Shown here: positions 8,421 through 11,419 of the stretch, one piece after another | Position numbering within the stretch: position 1 is the first letter of the stretch | Layout: each line of letters begins with the position of its first letter | Source of the DNA: Rodentolepis nana | Taxonomy: Eukaryota > Platyhelminthes > Cestoda > Cyclophyllidea > Hymenolepididae | Direction of reading: 5' to 3' | Assembly (NCBI GenBank): GCA_900617975.1 | Contig: UZAE01013077.1 | Span: 1-11,419, forward strand | DNA: 11,419 nucleotides | The notes under the pieces: generated by a model | What the model was told of the DNA's origin: nothing | Seen by the model: the letters and a program-made list of their open reading frames with translations, nothing else | Database searches by the model: none | Translations under genes and position numbers: made by a program

Positions 8421-8950
8421 AACAAATATTAAATATGAAACTCTCGAATCCTTAGTTGGTTTTAAATTAATCGACGCACAAAGAATTATGATTTGAGGTA
8501 ACATTAATAAATTCACTTTCATTGTGAAAAGTTAATATGCAGATGATAGACTGATATTTAAAATTTGATTGACAGTACTGTTAATATACTTTGGAAGCTA
8601 AATTTTAAGCGTAAGCTATAATTCTCCAATCCATTAAAGTTATATGTAAATCGAAGAACATCAATTGCAAAGTTTGAAAAGACTTTTCACGGCTGCAGCA
8701 TTTGCAAAGGGCACTTGCATAACGTTTTCTGTCAGAAGGACCAAATATGTTCATGAACGATAAGGCAGTTACCAAAATAACTTTCCTGTTTCCTTTGAGT
8801 AAAAATTAATTACATCCATTTCAACAAACACTTTTTTAACTTATTGTTAGTTATTATATTCATAGACCGATGGTTACTTCTATTTACTTTTTAATTAGTC
8901 ATGAAGAGCAATAGTGTTTGCAAAGTTTTTGCTAGAGCCTAAAAGTATTA
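8421..8950. other. AT-rich intergenic stretch without a visible gene
   Basis: Weak similarity to the sequence following R1 continues in patches (for example TTTGGAAGCTAAATTTTAAG near 8590 against TTTGGAGCTTATTTTTATTA near 2791). No coding exon is seen. Confidence 0.5.
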
Positions 8951-9265
8951 ATTTATTTATTTATATCAAATGACAGGCGTCTTGATGGTTATCGTTAGCC
9001 CTTTAGTTGACTCCAGGCTTCACAGAGGGGAAGGAACATCAAATTGAAAAAAGTCGAGAGGGGGGGGTGTGAACAGAAGAGTGTTTCAAAGATGTAAGAG
9101 ACAAACACAAAGGTAGAACAAAGGTGAGGTGAGTACTGTGAAATAGTCGAATATGGCATAAAGTGAGGTGATGGTAGTTGGGAGTGAGAAGTCAACTGCC
9201 AGTCGATAAACATTTTTGCCGTATGAATATACGTTGCCCAGGGTGCATCACATGTGTGTATGATT
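8951..9265 (-). mobile_element. Dispersed repeat, copy C (short LINE-derived or SINE-like element)
   Basis: On the minus strand it reads GCACCCTGGGCAACGTATAT, CTGGCAGTTGACTTCTC, TTTGAAACACTCTTCTG, TCTCGACTTTTT, TTTGATGTTCC, CAACTAAAGGGCTAACGATA and ATTTGATATAAATAAAT, in the same order as copy B, which runs the other way. The tail has repeated ATAA units. The head also matches the LINE leader (copy A). Open frames on both strands here (9300-8995 minus; 9178-9477 plus) pass through repeat and flank and are not credible genes. Confidence 0.7.
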
Positions 9266-9722
9266 TTGAGAACAACCAGAAGAAAGTCGCCTTTAAGCAA
9301 TTATCTCTTAATCTGTCTACACGCCAAGGAATATGCCTATCCATTTTAAATTTACAAGCTGTAAACGGTTTCAGTTTCAGATCAGCGTGTAATTTAATAA
9401 TCTTTAAGGCGGAGTTGAGATTCACATGTTATGCGGTGATGATACTGAATCCGATGATCTGTCCACCGTTATATTAGTCACAGGGACCATTGAAATCATT
9501 TCACCAACATTATCTTTACTGTTGCATAAATTTCATCAAGTCTAATTGTTGCCGACTTCCCAAAATCGGTTTCTATTTTGAGTGCATGTTTTACTGGTTT
9601 TTAAAAATTTTGTGTTCTCTGTCACAATCTCGTCACCATCTGATGGCATTTGTGCTATTCATCTCAAAACATTGTGGAAGTGGACGTCAATTTATATGGA
9701 CATAATCAGTTGAGCCTACTGC

Positions 9723-9727
<5 letters not shown>
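9266..9727. other. Less AT-rich patch, origin unknown
   Basis: Base composition here is visibly less AT-rich than the flanks, and several medium-length open frames occur on both strands. On the minus strand 9646 to about 9545 reads MPSDGDEIVTENTKF and then stops; another frame near 9500-9425 is rich in Ser, Val and Asp. None is recognisable. It may be decayed mobile-element coding sequence or the older host of repeat C. Confidence 0.3.

Positions 9728-9756
<29 letters not shown>
9728..9756. repeat. TA dinucleotide microsatellite
   Basis: An unbroken run of alternating A and T, about 14 units. Confidence 0.95.
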
Positions 9757-9759
<3 letters not shown>

Positions 9760-11052
9760 GAAACAGAGCGTTTGATTTACCATTGTCATAAAGAATTCAT
9801 AATATAGGAAGCAGAAATTGAATTATGTATTCTTCCAAACATAGAGATGCATGACTAAATACATGAACATTACATTAATTATTTTCGTTGTATTCTTTTG
9901 TTGCCGTCCTATTCGATTAGAAATGAAAGTTTAATGGATTTACCCCAACGTATATTTTTCATACCACCAGTAAATGTACAAATAGTCAAAATTGCTAACT
10001 CGGTTCTCATTCACAAAAAACGTGAAAACTTTCAAGTAACTTCGTAAGGTTCCAACACTATCTGAAACAAAACTTTAACCTCCATCTCAAATAAACAGTT
10101 CCATTTAGTTTTACAATGACGTCGCGTAGCTCTATGCAATTAAAGATATTGCAAAATTAAAACTGTATAGACATAAAACAGAAGCCAGAAAGTGGATTGA
10201 TTGGTAAATTTTATGAATCTAAATAAGAAAGTTGGGTAATGACGGTAATCGCAATTGCCATAAAATTAAAACTCTGTAACTCTAGTAAATTGAAAATTAA
10301 TACAATGTGGAGAGTGCAATTAATTGTAAAACATTGCGTAAAATTAAAATTTGAACAAAAGGAAAAATGGTCTAGCATTCGGTCAATATTAATGATATCA
10401 AGGAGATTTGTGTTCATATTTCAAAGTGGTTGCCTCTTTTGAATTTTGTTGATTATATTTACAATCATTCTTCTAGCTGTCAAATACATCTTTGTAGTTT
10501 ACAAATGTACCATATCAACCCAAGTAAGAAATCATTGAGTTTAATTTATTATTAGCCTTAATTCATATAAAAATCAAAATGTTGTGCTTCTCAAACTGTG
10601 GCATTTATTGTGACTTTTGCTACCTAACTACGGAGTGGGTTTTGGATGTAAAATGAAAAGTAAAAAAATTCTTTAGATAGATAGGGAGATTAACGCTAAG
10701 CAGGAAAACGTGCTTCTTCGTCACGTAATATTCAATTAGAAAGTGACCCTCTTCAGTAATTAATCTCTAGATGTTGAGAAACTGGAAGATTTACGTACAA
10801 TTTTGCACCATTCTAGGTGTTTGATAATAGCGTGAGGACAAAATGTCAAACTTTAGAAAGTGCTTGAAATCGTCATTACGAATTTCCTATCTTTTCGAAA
10901 ATTTCACTTAGGACACATTTTAATGACTTGGATATTATTTGAACAGATATGATGGACATCATTATGTTTTAAATAACTTTAATTTCAAAAAGATCAAAAT
11001 GAAGGTTATAAAAAATTTATTGACACTACAGTTTACACAATTTACTTTAGTC
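9757..11052. other. AT-rich intergenic stretch upstream of copy 4
   Basis: No exon, RNA gene or repeat recognised. The open frames at 10211-10417 (minus) and 10239-10442 (plus) overlap each other antisense and show no family features. Another at 10939-11193 (plus) runs through the conserved upstream block and TATA-like box of copy 4 and is probably a chance frame. Confidence 0.5.
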
Positions 11053-11222
11053 AAATTATTAAGGATTGCAAATATTGAAATGTCAGGATTTGTTTTTCTC
11101 TTTGGGTGGAATTCTAGTAAATTTTGTCAGCCAAATACACTCCCACTTCTCCATTCGTTTCACTTTGCATTGGTTATTTTAAGTTATAAATAAGCCTTCT
11201 TTCCATTCGCTCTTTTATAAAA
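11053..11222 (+). promoter_or_regulatory. Upstream elements of copy 4: conserved block, CCAAT box, TATA box
   Basis: AAATTATTAAGG, then CAAATATTGAAATGTCAGGA (11053-11088) matches copy 2. GCATTGGTTATTTTAAG (ATTGG at 11169-11173) is followed by TTATAAATAAG (11184-11194), the clearest TATA-type box of the set. A second TTATAAAA lies at 11214-11221. The TATA box is about 50 bp before the exon 1 slot, so a start of transcription near 11215-11225 would fit. Confidence 0.55.
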
Positions 11223-11239
11223 CAGACGCTCTTAATTCA

Positions 11240-11419
11240 ATTGAAAAAACTGTAAGTTATTTTTTCTAACTATTATTCCATTATTAAACACATCTAATAT
11301 TGGAAGAAATACTGTCCAGATTTCATACCTTGCTATATTCCTAGCTCTATTCTCCAACTTGGAAGTTAGTGCGAATTCAGGTTAGTATTGAAGGGCCTCT
11401 TAATACCATGTAGATATAT
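11240..11419 (+). pseudogene. Small secreted-peptide gene, copy 4: start codon missing, cut off at the right edge
   Basis: Exon 1 slot 11240-11251 reads ATTGAAAAAACT, with ATT where copies 2 and 3 have ATG, but keeps a good donor GTAAGT. Intron 1 is 68 nt. Exon 2, 11320-11380, is again exactly 61 nt between CAG and GTTAGT, and encodes a hydrophobic core ISYLAIFLALFSNLEVSA. The cysteine found after the core in the other three copies is Ser here. Intron 2 begins at 11381, and exon 3, if present, should lie roughly 165-200 nt further, outside the window. No ATG occurs between the TATA box and exon 2, so this is a likely start-loss pseudogene, unless an upstream exon supplies the start. Confidence 0.6.

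Noticed and set aside
10211..10442. Overlapping open frames on both strands
   Set aside because: They are mutually antisense, lack recognisable motifs and have no splice or promoter context.
1..11419. CRISPR array, bacterial operon or phage content
   Set aside because: No regularly spaced repeats, no prokaryotic gene organisation and no ribosome binding sites; introns and LINE content indicate a eukaryote.

Overview
The window is AT-rich eukaryotic DNA, probably arthropod and most likely arachnid. Reasons: genes split by short GT-AG introns, about two-thirds A+T, and dispersed non-LTR retrotransposon pieces. The endonuclease of one LINE fragment at the left edge resembles, from memory only, LINEs annotated in spider genomes. 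Nothing looks bacterial: there are no operons, no ribosome binding sites and no long ORFs.

The main content is a previously unrecognised (to me) local family of tiny three-exon secreted-peptide genes, present four times. Call them copy 1 (909-1357, minus), copy 2 (4982-5396, plus), copy 3 (7039-7590, plus) and copy 4 (11240 to the right edge, plus, cut off). All share one plan: a 12-nt first exon slot (Met plus 3 codons in copies 2 and 3), a 67-71 nt phase-0 intron, and an exon of exactly 61 nt (20 codons + 1 nt) encoding the hydrophobic core and end of a signal peptide. A 164-198 nt phase-1 intron and a last exon with the mature peptide follow in the three copies whose 3' part is visible. 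Copy 3 is intact (103 aa, acidic tail). Copy 2 is intact but short (59 aa). Copies 1 and 4 lack the ATG in the exon 1 slot; copy 1 also has a broken first donor site. The copies share upstream sequence too, including a CCAAT/ATTGG box followed by a TATA-like element in the same arrangement.

Layout: 1-630 5' part of a LINE on the minus strand; 781-1529 copy 1 with downstream frame and upstream elements (minus); 2256-2640 duplicated block R1; 3453-3747 dispersed repeat B; 4831-5557 copy 2 with upstream and downstream parts; 6937-7590 copy 3; 7998-8420 duplicated block R2; 8951-9265 dispersed repeat C, inverted relative to B; 9728-9756 a TA microsatellite; 11053-11419 copy 4. The order R1-copy 2-copy 3-R2-copy 4 suggests a tandem duplication with a period of roughly 5.7-6.3 kb, later hit by independent transposon insertions. 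The rest, more than half the window, is AT-rich intergenic DNA in which I see no gene.

The gene models rest on manual reading of exon phases and alignment between copies; no database search was possible. The peptide function is unknown. The shared signal peptide with a rapidly diverging mature part is typical of birth-and-death families of secreted effectors (defence, venom, gland or silk peptides), but nothing here decides between these.
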